Shown here one piece after another: positions 8,985-18,436 of a stretch of DNA of 64,000 nt. The DNA lies in contig NZ_JACHBG010000001.1 in NCBI RefSeq assembly GCF_014207095.1, positions 372,001 through 436,000 of the forward strand, given 5' to 3'. This DNA comes from Martinezella lusitana. Lineage in GTDB: Bacteria; Pseudomonadota; Alphaproteobacteria; Rhizobiales; Rhizobiaceae. Both the position numbers and the translations under genes were made by a program. The notes below the pieces were generated by a model. That model was not told the DNA's origin, made no database searches, and saw nothing but the letters and a program-made list of their open reading frames with translations. Each line of letters starts with the position of its first letter. The first letter of the stretch is position 1.

Positions 8985-9474
8985 CGACCTGCGCCGTCGG
9001 CGTGCACTTCTTGGTCGGGCGCAGGCTGCGCACCAGGCGCATCACGATGGCGTCATAGCGTTGCATGTCGGATTTCGAGTAATCCATCTGGAAGAAGGCC
9101 GCTCCGCCGTTGCAAAGCGCCACGCCGCGCACATAGACGATACGGCCCTGTTTCGTGCCGGAAAAGCTGATGCCGCGTGAATTCGACTTGGTGTAGGAAA
9201 TCTTCCAGCCTTGATCCCTAGCGAGGGCAACGCGCACATTTGCCTCTTCCACGAAATCGCCATTTGCGAGCGCCGTACCGAAAACCTGCAGCATGGCCGA
9301 CCGGTCCGCAGGCGACAGCGACAAGCGATTGGCGTCATGGGAAGGGGTCGATAGATGGAAGTCCGACGGCAGTTCGATCGCGTAGCCGAAGCCTGCATCG
9401 TCATAGGACCACCACTCGGCGGCAAACGCCGAGGCGGGGCAAAGCAGCAGGAAAGCTATCAGGCGGGCAAGCAT
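8959..9474 (-). CDS. hypothetical exported protein
   Basis: A 171-aa protein with a clear signal peptide (MLARLIAFLLLCPASAFA, cleaved before AEWWSYDD). The mature part (GFGYAIELPSDFHLS..., VYVRGVALCNGG) has a compact alpha/beta composition and a Cys pair (CNGG and KKCTP). I do not recognise a named family. The start is placed at 9474 because it begins the signal peptide; the open frame runs a further 12 codons upstream. It probably acts in the periplasm. The gene converges on and overlaps the hemolysin III gene by 26 bp. Confidence 0.65.
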   Translation of the reverse strand: MLARLIAFLLLCPASAFAAEWWSYDDAGFGYAIELPSDFHLSTPSHDANRLSLSPADRSAMLQVFGTALANGDFVEEANVRVALARDQGWKISYTKSNSRGISFSGTKQGRIVYVRGVALCNGGAAFFQMDYSKSDMQRYDAIVMRLVRSLRPTKKCTPTAQVVKTLPATG

Positions 9475-9853
9475 TGCGGTTTCCGGAGGCGGGGTCTGCA
9501 AACCGGTCAAGAATAGCGCATTTTTTCAGCGGAAATTCCATAGCGATTCTGGAAATGATACAAAATTAGCTCAAATTCGTTACAGCTTCATTGCGAGCCA
9601 TGCAGGATTGTATGATTTTCCGCCGGGTCGATGCATCTATGCGCGGGCTCCTTCCCGAGCCTCCTAAAGTCTTGCTTCGAAGGGGCTCGATATCCATGGC
9701 AACTGCCTGGCTTTGCCCCGTCGAAAAGCGATTTCAGTGGTTTAATACCGGTTTTCGACCGTTTGCACTTGAGGCGATCAACCCATTCGCCTATCCCTGC
9801 ACTCTAGCTCCGGCTTTGCCGGATTCCGCATGATCGTTCAGCAGGGAGAAGGC
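9475..9853. other. intergenic region upstream of the mrp operon
   Basis: This 379-bp divergent space should carry the mrp operon promoter. It is locally less GC-rich than the genes. A short open frame at 9591-9833 has no protein-like character. A small hairpin (CCGG-CTTTG-CCGG type) sits about 30 bp before the mrpA start. No recognisable riboswitch or operator. Confidence 0.4.
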
Positions 9854-12247
9854 ATGGCCGGTGTCACGGGCCTGACATTCCTGGCTCTATGTCTGCCGTT
9901 TTTGGGTGCGTTGATCGCGCCCGTCTTCGTTCGGCGCCTCGGACACAATGCGGCCTGGTTTTTGGCGCTGCTCCCGGCATTTGCCTTTCTCCATTTCTGC
10001 AGCTTTCTGCCTGAGATCGCAGCGGGACAGACGATTCGAGGCGGCTTTGATTGGGTGCCGAGTCTCGGCCTGCGCTTTTCATGGCTGCTCGACGGCCTCT
10101 CGCTCACCTTCGCACTGCTCGTCACGGGTATTGGCACACTGATCGTGCTTTATGCCGGCGGCTACCTGAAGGGACATGCGGATCTCGGGCGCTTTTTTTC
10201 GTTCATCTTCCTCTTCATGGGCTCGATGCTAGGTCTTGTCGTTGCGGACAGTTTCTTGACGCTGTTCGTTTTCTGGGAGCTGACCTCCATCACCTCGTTC
10301 CTGCTGATCGGCTTTGATCATCGCCGGGAGGCGTCGCGGCGGGCGGCCCTGCAGGCGCTGGTCGTCACCGGTGGAGGAGGGCTGCTGTTGCTGGCGGGCC
10401 TGCTGCTCATCTGGCAGATCACCGGTCTCGGCTCGATGTCGGAGTTGTTGGGCTCCGGCGATGTCTTGCGGGCAAGCCCGTTCTATCTCACGGCCCTGAT
10501 CCTCGTGCTCGGCGGCGCCTTCACCAAGTCGGCGCAGTTTCCATTTCACTTCTGGCTTCCCAACGCCATGGAAGCGCCGACGCCCGTATCGGCCTATCTG
10601 CATTCCGCTACCATGGTGAAGGCTGGCGTCTATCTCCTGATGCGGCTCAATCCGGTCATGGGCGATACGGCGGCATGGCAGACGATCCTGCCGGTTTTCG
10701 GTGCGGCGACGCTGCTGGTCGGCACCTTGCTGGCAATCCGTCAGACCGACCTCAAGCTGAAGCTTGCCTATACGACGGTATCCTCTCTCGGACTGCTCGT
10801 GCTGCTGACCGGCTTCGGCACGGATTATGCCGTCGAAGCCGTGGTCCTTTATCTGGTGGCGCACTCGCTGTTCAAGGGCGCCCTGTTCATGGTCGCCGGC
10901 ATCGTCGATCACGAGACGGGAACGCGTGACATCACGCGCCTCGGCGGGCTGCGTTCGGCAATGCCGCTCACCTTCGCCGCCGCGCTCACCGCTGCCATCT
11001 CGATGGGCGGCCTGCCGCCCGCCTTCGGTTTTATTGCCAAGGAGGAGATCTATGCCGCATTGGCGCAGGCCTGGCCATGGGCGGTCGTTTTGACGATCGT
11101 CGCCGTCGCCGGCAATGCCCTGATGTTCGCCATCGCCTTTGCCGTGGCGCTGAAGCCCTTTGTCGGGCCTCTGGTCGATACGCCGCGTCATCCGCACGAA
11201 GCGCCGCCGCTGTTGTGGCTCGGGCCGGTGTTGCTCGCCTTGCTCGGCCTCGCGGCGGCTCTGCTCTCGGGGGCATGGCATGTCTATGTGACGTCGCCGA
11301 TGGCCAGTGCCGTTGCCGGCAAGGAACTGCATATATCCGCCTCGCCGATCCCGCATGTCGGTCTGCCGCTGGCGCTTTCGCTCGCAACCGTGCTGGCTGG
11401 TATCCTGGTCTATTGGCAGCTTGATCGCGCTCGTTTCGTCATGTCGGTCATCCTGCGGCACCTGGGGCCGGGACCGGATCGTGGTTTCGATGGCCTTATC
11501 TCCGGCTTGGTGCGGTTGTCGCACGCGGTCTCACGCATCCTGCAGCCGGGCCGCCTGGAAATCTACGTCACGGTTACATTTCTCTGCCTTGCGGCCATGT
11601 TGCTGGTGCCGCTCGTTGTGTATGGCGAGCTTCCGGCTATGCCGGCCCGGCCGAATTTGCAGTGGCATGAGGCGACCATTTTCCTGATTGCCGTCATCGG
11701 GCTTGCCTCGGTCGTTCTCGCGCGAGATCGGTTGACAGCCATCGTGTCGCTTGGCATCCAGGGCTTTGCCGTCGCCGTCATCTTCCTGCTGTTCGGCGCA
11801 CCGGATCTGTCCTTCACGCAATTCATGGTAGAGACCCTGTCCGTCGTCATTCTGGCGATGGTGATGACGAGGCTGCGTCTTTCGTCGGCCGATCGCCGTC
11901 CGCCGCTGAAAATGTTTGCCCATGCCTTGCTCGCGATTGGCTGCGGGGCAGGCTTCTCGCTTCTCCTGCTGAAGGCGACGCAGGCTCCCTTCGATCTGAC
12001 GCTGACTGCATTCTTCGACCGTTACTCGAAGCTGATCGCCCACGGCGACAATGTGGTCAACGTTATCATCGTCGACTTCCGCGGTACGGATACGCTCGGC
12101 GAGATTGCCGTCGTTGCCATGACCGGACTGGCCATCCTGGCGTTGATCCGCATCCGTGCGGGCGGTGAGCGCAAGCTTGCAGCCAACGATCCGGACCGTG
12201 AGGAAAAGGCCGATGTCGAAAATAGAATGGAGGCCGAGCGCTCGTGA
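9854..12247 (+). CDS. mrpA: Na+/H+ antiporter subunit A (Mrp/Pha)
   Basis: A 797-aa membrane protein, the largest subunit of the Mrp (Pha/Mnh) multi-subunit cation/proton antiporter, homologous to NuoL of complex I. Core antiporter motifs are visible ([62 protein letters not shown]). The C-terminal MbhD/E-like extension includes [16 protein letters not shown] and [16 protein letters not shown]. The start at 9854 is supported by GGGAGAAGG; an in-frame ATG 24 bp upstream lacks one. Its stop overlaps the mrpB GTG. Separate A and B subunits correspond to the group 1 seven-gene architecture. Confidence 0.95.
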   Translation: MAGVTGLTFLALCLPFLGALIAPVFVRRLGHNAAWFLALLPAFAFLHFCSFLPEIAAGQTIRGGFDWVPSLGLRFSWLLDGLSLTFALLVTGIGTLIVLYAGGYLKGHADLGRFFSFIFLFMGSMLGLVVADSFLTLFVFWELTSITSFLLIGFDHRREASRRAALQALVVTGGGGLLLLAGLLLIWQITGLGSMSELLGSGDVLRASPFYLTALILVLGGAFTKSAQFPFHFWLPNAMEAPTPVSAYLHSATMVKAGVYLLMRLNPVMGDTAAWQTILPVFGAATLLVGTLLAIRQTDLKLKLAYTTVSSLGLLVLLTGFGTDYAVEAVVLYLVAHSLFKGALFMVAGIVDHETGTRDITRLGGLRSAMPLTFAAALTAAISMGGLPPAFGFIAKEEIYAALAQAWPWAVVLTIVAVAGNALMFAIAFAVALKPFVGPLVDTPRHPHEAPPLLWLGPVLLALLGLAAALLSGAWHVYVTSPMASAVAGKELHISASPIPHVGLPLALSLATVLAGILVYWQLDRARFVMSVILRHLGPGPDRGFDGLISGLVRLSHAVSRILQPGRLEIYVTVTFLCLAAMLLVPLVVYGELPAMPARPNLQWHEATIFLIAVIGLASVVLARDRLTAIVSLGIQGFAVAVIFLLFGAPDLSFTQFMVETLSVVILAMVMTRLRLSSADRRPPLKMFAHALLAIGCGAGFSLLLLKATQAPFDLTLTAFFDRYSKLIAHGDNVVNVIIVDFRGTDTLGEIAVVAMTGLAILALIRIRAGGERKLAANDPDREEKADVENRMEAERS

Positions 12248-12663
12248 ACACGCTGATCTTTCGGACCGCCGCACCCTTTCTGACCGCATTGATGCTGCTC
12301 TTTTCCGTCTTTGTCCTGCTGCGCGGTCATAACGAACCCGGCGGCGGTTTCATCGGCGGTCTGATCGCCGCATCCGCCTTCGCGATTTATGGCATTGCCT
12401 GCGGCGTGACTGCGGTGCGCCGCGCCATCGTCCTTCATCCGTTGACGATCGCCGGGTTCGGCCTGCTGGCGTCGACGCTTGCAGGCTTCCTGTCCATCGT
12501 CTTTGGCGTGCCCTTCATGACCGGGCTGTGGGTCTATCCGCATCTGTTCGGTGTAGAAGTGGCGCTTTCCACGGTGATGCTCTTCGATATCGGGGTCTAT
12601 CTGGTCGTCGTCGGTGCGATCACATCAATTGCGCTTGCGCTCGAAGAGCGGGAGGTCGACTGA
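12244..12663 (+). CDS. mrpB: Na+/H+ antiporter subunit B
   Basis: A 139-aa protein with four predicted spans and the MrpB signature [20 protein letters not shown]. MrpB is an accessory membrane subunit of the Mrp complex. The start is GTG at 12244 within GTGA, overlapping the mrpA stop by 4 bp, which implies translational coupling. The C-terminal EEREVD tail is cytoplasmic. Confidence 0.93.
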   Translation: MNTLIFRTAAPFLTALMLLFSVFVLLRGHNEPGGGFIGGLIAASAFAIYGIACGVTAVRRAIVLHPLTIAGFGLLASTLAGFLSIVFGVPFMTGLWVYPHLFGVEVALSTVMLFDIGVYLVVVGAITSIALALEEREVD

Positions 12664-13040
12664 TGGAGGCTGTTTTTGCCGTTCTTGTCGGCCTGTTCTT
12701 CTCGGCGGCGATTTATCTGATGCTGTCGAAGTTTTCGATCCGCATCATGCTCGGCATCGCCATCCTCGGCAATGCCGTCAATCTGCTGCTCTTTACTGCG
12801 GGCAGGATAACGCCCGAAGTGCCGCCCATCATTCCGCAAGGCGCCAGCACGCTCGATCTGTCGGCGGCCAATCCGCTGCCGCAGGCATTGATCCTGACTG
12901 CCATCGTTATTTCCTTCTCGTTCCTGGCCTTTCTGCTCGTCCTGACTTACAGGGCCTATCAGGATCTCAAGACGGACAATACCGGCGAGATGCAGGCAGC
13001 CGAACCGGACGAGCGGCCGCTGCCGCCCCTGGGGTACTGA
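12663..13040 (+). CDS. mrpC: Na+/H+ antiporter subunit C
   Basis: A 125-aa NuoK-like subunit with three spans. Diagnostic segments are YLMLSKFSIRIMLGIAILGNAVNLLLF and the conserved block DPLPQALILTAIVISFS (here ANPLPQALILTAIVI). The ATG at 12663 overlaps the mrpB stop as TGATG, and an AGCGGGAGG ribosome-binding site lies just upstream. It contributes the small channel-forming subunit next to MrpD/A. Confidence 0.93.
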   Translation: MEAVFAVLVGLFFSAAIYLMLSKFSIRIMLGIAILGNAVNLLLFTAGRITPEVPPIIPQGASTLDLSAANPLPQALILTAIVISFSFLAFLLVLTYRAYQDLKTDNTGEMQAAEPDERPLPPLGY

Positions 13041-13043
13041 CGA

Positions 13044-14609
13044 ATGGCCGGACCGACCGATATTCCCGCCGATCTTTCCGCCGCACTGGTTGCTGCACCG
13101 GTGCCGCTCGCGCATTGGCTGGTCATCCTGCCGGTTGGCCTATGCATCGGCCTTGGCGCCATTCTTCTGATGCTGCGCAACCGCACCGAATGGCATCCCT
13201 GGATCGCCATTCCCGGACTGCTGCTCCTAGTGCTGGCCGACGCCGCCTTGCTTTACAGGGTCGTCGTTGATGGACCGGTAACGATGGTCATGGGACGCTG
13301 GCTGCCGCCTTTCGGTATCGCCTTCAGCGTCGATCTTCTCAGCGCGGCTCTGGCTCTGACCGCGGCGATCGTGGCACTGGCCGCCGGCATTTACGCACTC
13401 GCAGAAATCGGCACCAGCGGCCGCCGCTACGGCTTCTTTCCCTTCCTGATGCTGTTGCTCGCGGGCGTCAGCGGTGCCTTCCTGACCGGAGACGTCTTCA
13501 ACCTCTATGTTTGGTTCGAAGTTCTGCTGATTTCGTCCTTCGGCCTGCTCATCCTCGGCTCGGAGCGGGAGCAGATCGACGGAGCGCTGAAATATGCCGT
13601 GCTGAACCTGATCGCCACCACGCTGTTTCTGATATCGGTCGGCTATCTCTATGCCGTCTTCGGCACGCTCAACATGGCCGATATTGCCGTCAAGGCGAGG
13701 GCAGGCGGCAACACGGCGCCAATGATGACGCTGGCTGGCCTGTTTCTGCTGGCCTTCGGCATGAAGGCCGCCGCCTTCCCAGTCAATTTCTGGCTGCCCG
13801 CTTCCTACCACACGCCGCGCATCACCGTTTCGGCGCTCTTTGCGGGTCTGCTGACCAAGGTCGGCGTCTATGCGCTCATCAGGGTCCTGGTCATGCTGCT
13901 GCCGGTCGAGCGCGCCGAGCTTGGGCCTATGATAACGGTTGTTGCCATTGCCACCATGCTGGCCGGGGTACTGGGTGCGCTCGGGTCGAGCGATATTCGC
14001 CGTTTGCTCGGCTATATCGTTATTTCCGGCATCGGCACGATGTTGGCGGGCGTTGCGCTTGGCGGTGCCGATGGTCTCAGCGGCGCGATCTTCTATGCGT
14101 TCCACTCGATGGTGTTGATGACCGCGCTCTATCTGATGGCCGGTCAAGCCGCCCGGCTCGGTGGCAGCTTTTCGCTCACCGCGCTCGGCGGGCTTTACCG
14201 GCGAAGCGGCTGGTTCGCCGGCCTTTCCCTGATACTGTTCTTTGCCGTCAGCGGCCTGCCGCCATTTTCCGGCTTCTGGCCGAAAGTCGTGCTGGTGAAG
14301 GCGTCGTTGGCGGCCGGAGCCTGGTGGCTCGCGGCGGCAATCCTGCTCGCGGGCTTCCTGACCACGATCGCTTTCGGTCGGGTCTTCCTGCTGGCTTATT
14401 GGCGGCCGGCTGCGGATGAGGGGATTATGGCTTCGGAGCCGATCAGGTGGCAGGCGGGGCTGCCGCTCATTGCCCTGACTGCCCTCGTCATTGGCTTCGG
14501 CGTGTTTCCGGAGAGGCTGTTGCAGTTGACGCAGGTGGCCGCTGCCGGACTGGAGCAACCAGCCGCCTATCTGCATTCGGTCTTCCCGCAGGCGGGGAAC
14601 GCGCAATGA
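13044..14609 (+). CDS. mrpD: Na+/H+ antiporter subunit D
   Basis: A 521-aa NuoM/N-like antiporter subunit. Conserved features are FGIAFSVDLLSAALAL, VFNLYVWFEVLLISSFGLL (containing the key TM5-type Glu), MKAAAFPVNFWLPASYHTPRI, and LLTKVGVYALIRV with the pump Lys. About fourteen spans are predicted, the usual number. It begins 3 bp after the mrpC stop and overlaps mrpE by 4 bp (ATGA). Confidence 0.95.
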   Translation: MAGPTDIPADLSAALVAAPVPLAHWLVILPVGLCIGLGAILLMLRNRTEWHPWIAIPGLLLLVLADAALLYRVVVDGPVTMVMGRWLPPFGIAFSVDLLSAALALTAAIVALAAGIYALAEIGTSGRRYGFFPFLMLLLAGVSGAFLTGDVFNLYVWFEVLLISSFGLLILGSEREQIDGALKYAVLNLIATTLFLISVGYLYAVFGTLNMADIAVKARAGGNTAPMMTLAGLFLLAFGMKAAAFPVNFWLPASYHTPRITVSALFAGLLTKVGVYALIRVLVMLLPVERAELGPMITVVAIATMLAGVLGALGSSDIRRLLGYIVISGIGTMLAGVALGGADGLSGAIFYAFHSMVLMTALYLMAGQAARLGGSFSLTALGGLYRRSGWFAGLSLILFFAVSGLPPFSGFWPKVVLVKASLAAGAWWLAAAILLAGFLTTIAFGRVFLLAYWRPAADEGIMASEPIRWQAGLPLIALTALVIGFGVFPERLLQLTQVAAAGLEQPAAYLHSVFPQAGNAQ

Positions 14610-15079
14610 TCCTCCTGGTCTTCAATCTCCTGCTTGCCATCGTCTGGGTCGCCATCACCGGCAGCGCATCGTTCCTCAACCTGGTATTCGGTTTCTTCCT
14701 TGCCGCGCTCGCACTCACCGTCGTGCGATCGTCCTACGGAGGCACGCTCTATCTCGGCCGCGTTCGCCGCATCCTCGCACTGCTGTTGCTGTTCCTATGC
14801 GAGCTTGCCAAATCGGCTTGGGCGGTCGCCGTCACGGTCATGAGCCCAAGGATGGACGTGAAGCCGGGGATTTTCGCCTTTCCACTGACCGTGGAGCGTG
14901 ACTTCGAAATCACTTTGCTCGCCAACCTCATCACGCTGACACCCGGCACCTTGTCTGTCGATGTCTCGGAAGATCGCAAGACCTTGTATGTCCATGCGCT
15001 CGATTGCTCCGATCCGGACGCCATCCGGCGAAGTATAGCCGATGGTTTTGAGCGGCGGATCATGGAGGCTTTCCGATGA
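14606..15079 (+). CDS. mrpE: Na+/H+ antiporter subunit E
   Basis: A 157-aa protein with two N-terminal spans ([16 protein letters not shown] and a second at about residues 20-40) and the MrpE soluble domain: [36 protein letters not shown] block, then VHALDC. This carries the family signature NxITLTPGT. The ATG overlaps the mrpD stop (ATGA) and its own stop overlaps the mrpF start (ATGA). Confidence 0.93.
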   Translation: MILLVFNLLLAIVWVAITGSASFLNLVFGFFLAALALTVVRSSYGGTLYLGRVRRILALLLLFLCELAKSAWAVAVTVMSPRMDVKPGIFAFPLTVERDFEITLLANLITLTPGTLSVDVSEDRKTLYVHALDCSDPDAIRRSIADGFERRIMEAFR

Positions 15080-15453
15080 TAGCGGCATCCGTCGTTTCGG
15101 CCGCGGCAATGATGGCTCTAGGCATTTTGAGCCTGGCATTTCTGTTCACGGTCTATCGCGTCGTGACAGGCCCGACTTTGCCGGACCGGATTCTGGCGCT
15201 CGACATGCTGGTGGCGATCGCGATCGGCTTCATTGCTGTCATCGCCATCAAGACAGGCTTCATGCTCTACATCGATATCGCCATCTCGCTTGGCCTTGTC
15301 GGCTTTCTCGCGACCGTTGCCTTTGCTCGATTTATCATCACGCAGGGGCAATCTAGTTCCTCTAAGCAGCCTCTCTCGGATCAGGGTGGTAAGGGCGAAT
15401 CGCTTGGCGGAAGGACGCGCAAACATGGCAAACGGCGTAAGGGAGGGCGTTAA
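15076..15453 (+). CDS. mrpF: Na+/H+ antiporter subunit F, with basic C-terminal extension
   Basis: A 125-aa protein. Residues 1-90 form the three-span MrpF core ([22 protein letters not shown], then IALKTGF-like and [17 protein letters not shown]). The last 35 residues are an unusual hydrophilic Ser/Lys/Arg-rich tail ([14 protein letters not shown]... to [10 protein letters not shown]); most MrpF proteins stop near 90-95 aa. Start overlaps mrpE, and its stop shares a base with the mrpG start (TAATG). The tail is genuinely in frame, because mrpG overlap fixes the 3' end. Confidence 0.92.
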   Translation: MIAASVVSAAAMMALGILSLAFLFTVYRVVTGPTLPDRILALDMLVAIAIGFIAVIAIKTGFMLYIDIAISLGLVGFLATVAFARFIITQGQSSSSKQPLSDQGGKGESLGGRTRKHGKRRKGGR

Positions 15454-15818
15454 TGGATCTGGTTTGGGCGATTATCGTGGCCGTCATTCTTGTCGGAGGT
15501 GCGCTGTTCGCGCTCATAGCCGCCATCGGTATCGTGCGCCTGCCCGATCTCTACAGCCGCATGCATGCGGCGTCGAAGGCCGGGACTGTGGGCTCGGGAC
15601 TTCTACTGCTAGCAGTCGGCATTCATTCACAGGATTTGTCGATTCTGGCCCGCGCTTTAGCAGGTTTCGTCTTCTTCGCGTTGACTGCGCCGATCGCTGC
15701 ACATCTTCTTGCACGCGCCGCGCATGAAGCTGGGTACAGGTTGACGGAACCTTCCGTACGGGATGAACTACTATTGCAACGAAGAATCGCGAAACGCGGG
15801 TATGGAAAGAAGGGCTAA
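15453..15818 (+). CDS. mrpG: Na+/H+ antiporter subunit G
   Basis: A 121-aa three-span subunit with the MrpG hallmark [25 protein letters not shown] and a second block [23 protein letters not shown]. It is the last gene of the operon; stop at 15816-15818. No clear Rho-independent terminator follows, though a T-rich tract lies near 15890. In Sinorhizobium the equivalent Pha systems support growth in K+ or Na+, and Pha1 is needed for nodule invasion. Confidence 0.93.
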   Translation: MDLVWAIIVAVILVGGALFALIAAIGIVRLPDLYSRMHAASKAGTVGSGLLLLAVGIHSQDLSILARALAGFVFFALTAPIAAHLLARAAHEAGYRLTEPSVRDELLLQRRIAKRGYGKKG

Positions 15819-16345
15819 CAAACGCGGAGATTGAAGAAGAAGCAACGCAAGTTCGCCTCTTTAGTTACCTGCTTTTTTGTAGATGAAATTTTTGCAAAGA
15901 AATGTTGGGATTAAAAACTGGACATTTGGGTAAAGAGTGCTAATTCAGATTCAAGTAGAGTTCTGATGTTGAATTAGTCTCGACCGGGTTTAAGCTCACA
16001 ATGCTCTTAACTTTCTTTTGGGAAAAGCTGGGCGAAACTTTCTTCCGGTTAACGATTGGAGATCACCTTTCGCGATCGCTAATCCTAACATCAGGCGGCA
16101 TTAGACGGTTTTCCTCGCATGAAGTCTAGGGGTGGATTTCCTGCGGTAAGAAATATGGCGTTATGCACCGTTTTTTGTCGGTCGCTGCTACGAATGCGAG
16201 CAATACGTTTGTGCGGATTGCTCGGCGCTACGGGAACTTGATGATCAACAGATTTCTGGGATGAGCGCAGATCTTATAGCAACGCTGTACCTGCGCGCTC
16301 TGTGGGGCGCGGTGCAGCAAGCAAGCCGATGAACAGGAGAACACA
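15819..16345. promoter_or_regulatory. long mucR/rosR upstream region with inverted repeats
   Basis: A 527-bp, comparatively AT-rich space before mucR. Ros/MucR genes are known to be autoregulated through upstream sites. I see an inverted repeat CGAGCAAT at 16197-16204 and ATTGCTCG at 16217-16224 (8-bp arms, 12-nt spacer, about 130 bp before the ATG), and a short palindrome TTGATGATCAA at 16238-16248. No credible open frame is present. The transcription start cannot be fixed by eye. Confidence 0.5.
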
Positions 16346-16777
16346 ATGTCAGACGCGGCCCTTGGCAATGGGCAGGAGTTACTGGTTGAACTGACTGCCG
16401 ACATCGTTGCGGCCTATGTCAGCAACCATGTCGTACCGGTCAGTGACCTTCCGAATTTGATTTCCGACGTACATTCCGCTTTAAGCAACACGTCCGCCCC
16501 GGCCCCTGCCGTTGCTGTCGTGGAAAAGCAGAAGCCGGCCGTATCGGTCCGCAAATCGGTCCAGGATGACCAGATCACTTGCTTGGAATGCGGTGGCAGC
16601 TTCAAGTCGCTGAAGCGTCACCTGATGACCCATCACGGTCTCTCCCCGGAAGAATATCGCGAAAAGTGGGATCTCGCCGCCGACTACCCGATGGTAGCGC
16701 CCGCTTACGCAGAAGCACGTTCCCGGCTTGCGAAAGAAATGGGTCTTGGCCAGCGCCGCAAGCGCGGCTCCCGCTAA
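16346..16777 (+). CDS. mucR: Ros/MucR family zinc-finger transcriptional regulator
   Basis: A 143-aa regulator of the Ros/MucR/RosR family, which controls exopolysaccharide, motility, cell-cycle and symbiosis or virulence genes in rhizobia and Brucella. The C2H2 zinc finger is intact: Cys79, Cys82, His92 and His96 in [19 protein letters not shown], giving C-x2-C-x9-H-x3-H. Flanking it are the family blocks [12 protein letters not shown] and [12 protein letters not shown]. The N-terminal part ([16 protein letters not shown]) is the oligomerisation segment. A good AGGAG precedes the ATG. It is monocistronic with its own terminator. The name rosR would be equally valid. Confidence 0.93.
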   Translation: MSDAALGNGQELLVELTADIVAAYVSNHVVPVSDLPNLISDVHSALSNTSAPAPAVAVVEKQKPAVSVRKSVQDDQITCLECGGSFKSLKRHLMTHHGLSPEEYREKWDLAADYPMVAPAYAEARSRLAKEMGLGQRRKRGSR

Positions 16778-16794
16778 GAGTTTCAGCGGTTTTC

Positions 16795-16820
16795 AAAACC
16801 CGGCTTTCGAGCCGGGTTTT
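16795..16820 (+). terminator. Rho-independent terminator of mucR
   Basis: AAAACCCGGCT and AGCCGGGTTTT form a perfect stem with a short TTCG-type loop, ending in a T run. It begins 18 bp after the mucR stop. Confidence 0.9.
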
Positions 16821-16946
16821 GTGTATCGCCGCTAAGTAGCGGCGGCCTTGCCGGTGATGCGGTGACGGAATCTTGCAAGTGCGCCGACTTGAATGCTCTG
16901 GCGCATGGCTCGGAATGGAAAATGCTCCGAGCTTTTCCGAAGCAGT

Positions 16947-17369
16947 TTAGGCCGCAGTCCTGATGCTTGCTTCTTCGCGGATGCGCTTGATCATCGAACG
17001 CAATCCGTTGGCGCGCTGCGACGAGAGATGCTCGACCAGGCCGATCTTTCCAAAGACGTCGAGTGCATCGAGTGCGGCGATCTCCGAGGCCGGCTTGCCG
17101 GAATAGGTGGCGAGCACGATCGCCACAAGCCCACGGACGATATGCGCGTCGGAATCACCCTCGAAGGTCAGTATCGGGTTCTCCGGATCTCCGGATGCAT
17201 GTGTGACGAGCCAGACCTGGCTTGCACAGCCCTGCACCTTGTTTTCCAGTGTCCGCTTATCATCCGGCAGATCGGGCAGAGCCTTGCCGAGTTCGATCAC
17301 ATAACGATAGCGATCCTCCCAGTCTTCCAGGAAGGAAAAGTCATCGATGATCTTATCAAGCGCAGCCAT
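16947..17369 (-). CDS. sufE: cysteine desulfuration protein SufE
   Basis: A 140-aa SufE-family sulfur-transfer protein: it accepts persulfide from a cysteine desulfurase and activates it for Fe-S cluster assembly in the cytoplasm. The acceptor Cys is at about residue 48 in NKVQGCASQVW. Other family blocks are IIDDFSFLEDWEDRYRYVIELG and the C-terminal GLVEHLSSQRANGLRSMI. The start at MAALDKIID is chosen by family length; in-frame upstream ATGs exist at 17384 and further out. No suf operon genes are adjacent, which is common for stand-alone rhizobial sufE. Confidence 0.9.
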   Translation of the reverse strand: MAALDKIIDDFSFLEDWEDRYRYVIELGKALPDLPDDKRTLENKVQGCASQVWLVTHASGDPENPILTFEGDSDAHIVRGLVAIVLATYSGKPASEIAALDALDVFGKIGLVEHLSSQRANGLRSMIKRIREEASIRTAA

Positions 17370-17436
17370 TGTATCTGTCCACATTATCCGTTGACTTTGG
17401 ATATAGGCGAAACGGCTGATGATTTGAACCCACGGC

Positions 17437-17473
17437 AAAAAAGAACGCCGCGGGCATCTAAGGGCTCGCGGCG
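17437..17473 (-). terminator. Rho-independent terminator of the DUF5330 gene
   Basis: On the minus strand CGCCGCGAGC (17473-17464) pairs with GCCCGCGGCG (17455-17446), with one mismatch. It is followed by TTCTTTTTT. It lies 25 bp after the DUF5330 stop and upstream of sufE. Confidence 0.8.
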
Positions 17474-17498
17474 TCGGATTGGGGGAGAAGGAGACGTT

Positions 17499-17966
17499 TC
17501 AGGTTCGCGGGCGCGGCTTCGGTAGCGGTACGGAATCGGGCAGCCGCACCGTCCCGGTCACGACCACATCGGCCGTCTCGGTTCCTATAATGCGTCTTGC
17601 AGGCATCGGCTGCGTCGTGGCGGCAATCTGCTCGGCACTGGCATGCGCCGCCGTTGCAACGTTGGCAGGTGCATTGGAGGACTGATCCTTGAAGTGGCGG
17701 CCGAGCATGTCATAGGCGACGCGGGCACCGTCGCCGACCTGATATCCAAGTGCCGTCAGCGTTTCGCCGCCCTTGACGCAAACCTCTGGCTTTTCGGTAC
17801 ACATGGCGCCGACATATTGAACGACGCCCGAGGCGGCCGAAATCGCATCGGAAACCTGCAGGGTCGCTTCGCCAGCCGGCCTCGGCGCGCCTTCGGGCTT
17901 GGCGAAGATCGGCAGGAACATGAGAACCAGCGAAAACCAGAACCCCGCTCTAATCAGAAACCACAT
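17499..17966 (-). CDS. DUF5330 family membrane-anchored protein
   Basis: A 155-aa protein with one N-terminal hydrophobic anchor (MWFLIRAGFWFSLVLMFLPIFA) and a soluble part containing SAASGVVQYVGAMCTEKPEVCVKGGETL and ARVAYDMLGRHFKD, typical of DUF5330 proteins of Rhizobiales. A Cys pair (MCTEKPEVC) may be disulphide-bonded, which would place the domain in the periplasm. The C-terminus is Pro-rich. In-frame ATGs at 17978 and 17966 are both possible; I use the one that opens the anchor. Function unknown. Confidence 0.72.
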   Translation of the reverse strand: MWFLIRAGFWFSLVLMFLPIFAKPEGAPRPAGEATLQVSDAISAASGVVQYVGAMCTEKPEVCVKGGETLTALGYQVGDGARVAYDMLGRHFKDQSSNAPANVATAAHASAEQIAATTQPMPARRIIGTETADVVVTGTVRLPDSVPLPKPRPRT

Positions 17967-18436
17967 TTTCCTGCCCATCCTCTCTGTCTGTCGGCGCAAT
18001 CGCCGATTCGGACTTCATTCGTCCGATGTGACTTGACCCTATCCGGCAGAGGACAACATTGCTTTGCAAAACTCGGCGGCTTTTTCGGCAAATTTGATTC
18101 AAATTTTAGCTTTCCGATTTCGCCCGGCATTTCGTTCAAATTGTAGCGATTGCTGTTAAGCATGTCTCGCCCTATCCGCCTGATATGCAGGGCTTTGCGG
18201 CTCCACGCTTCGCCGAAAAAGTTAACGCGCGGCGGAAATATGAATAAAATCCGTTGCTTACCCGCTGTTAACCACAAAAAACAAAGGTCTCGCATTCTGC
18301 GCCAAAACGGGATTTTGGAGCTTTTTCGGCCCATCGGCGGGTTCTCTCTTTATTCTTTCCTTAAGTCGCGAAGGCCTATTGTGCAGTCCAATAAGTGACC
18401 GTTTTGACGGGTTGTAGTGTGCGCGTATTGAGTGAC
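17967..18436. promoter_or_regulatory. divergent intergenic region with a 13-bp direct repeat
   Basis: A 470-bp space between the DUF5330 gene and the DivJ-like kinase gene. It contains a direct repeat, TTCAAATTTTAGC at 18098-18110 and TTCAAATTGTAGC at 18135-18147, with 12 of 13 bases identical and starts 37 bp apart. Several isolated TTAA sequences occur (for example TTAACCAC at 18268-18275), but none has a second half-site at the CtrA spacing of seven. No gene seen. Confidence 0.45.

Noticed and set aside
9591..9833. 80-codon frame upstream of mrpA
   Set aside because: No ribosome-binding site, unbalanced composition, and it occupies the expected operon promoter.
10229..11524. Long Gln/Arg-rich frame opposite mrpA, and a similar one opposite mrpD (13227-14606)
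   Set aside because: Repetitive hydrophilic composition (QQ, RR, DR) is what antisense of hydrophobic membrane-protein codons produces. mrpA and mrpD are certain.
18268..18275. TTAACCAC upstream of the DivJ-like gene as a CtrA site
   Set aside because: The partner TTAC is six bases away rather than seven, and other TTAA sequences there have no second half at all.
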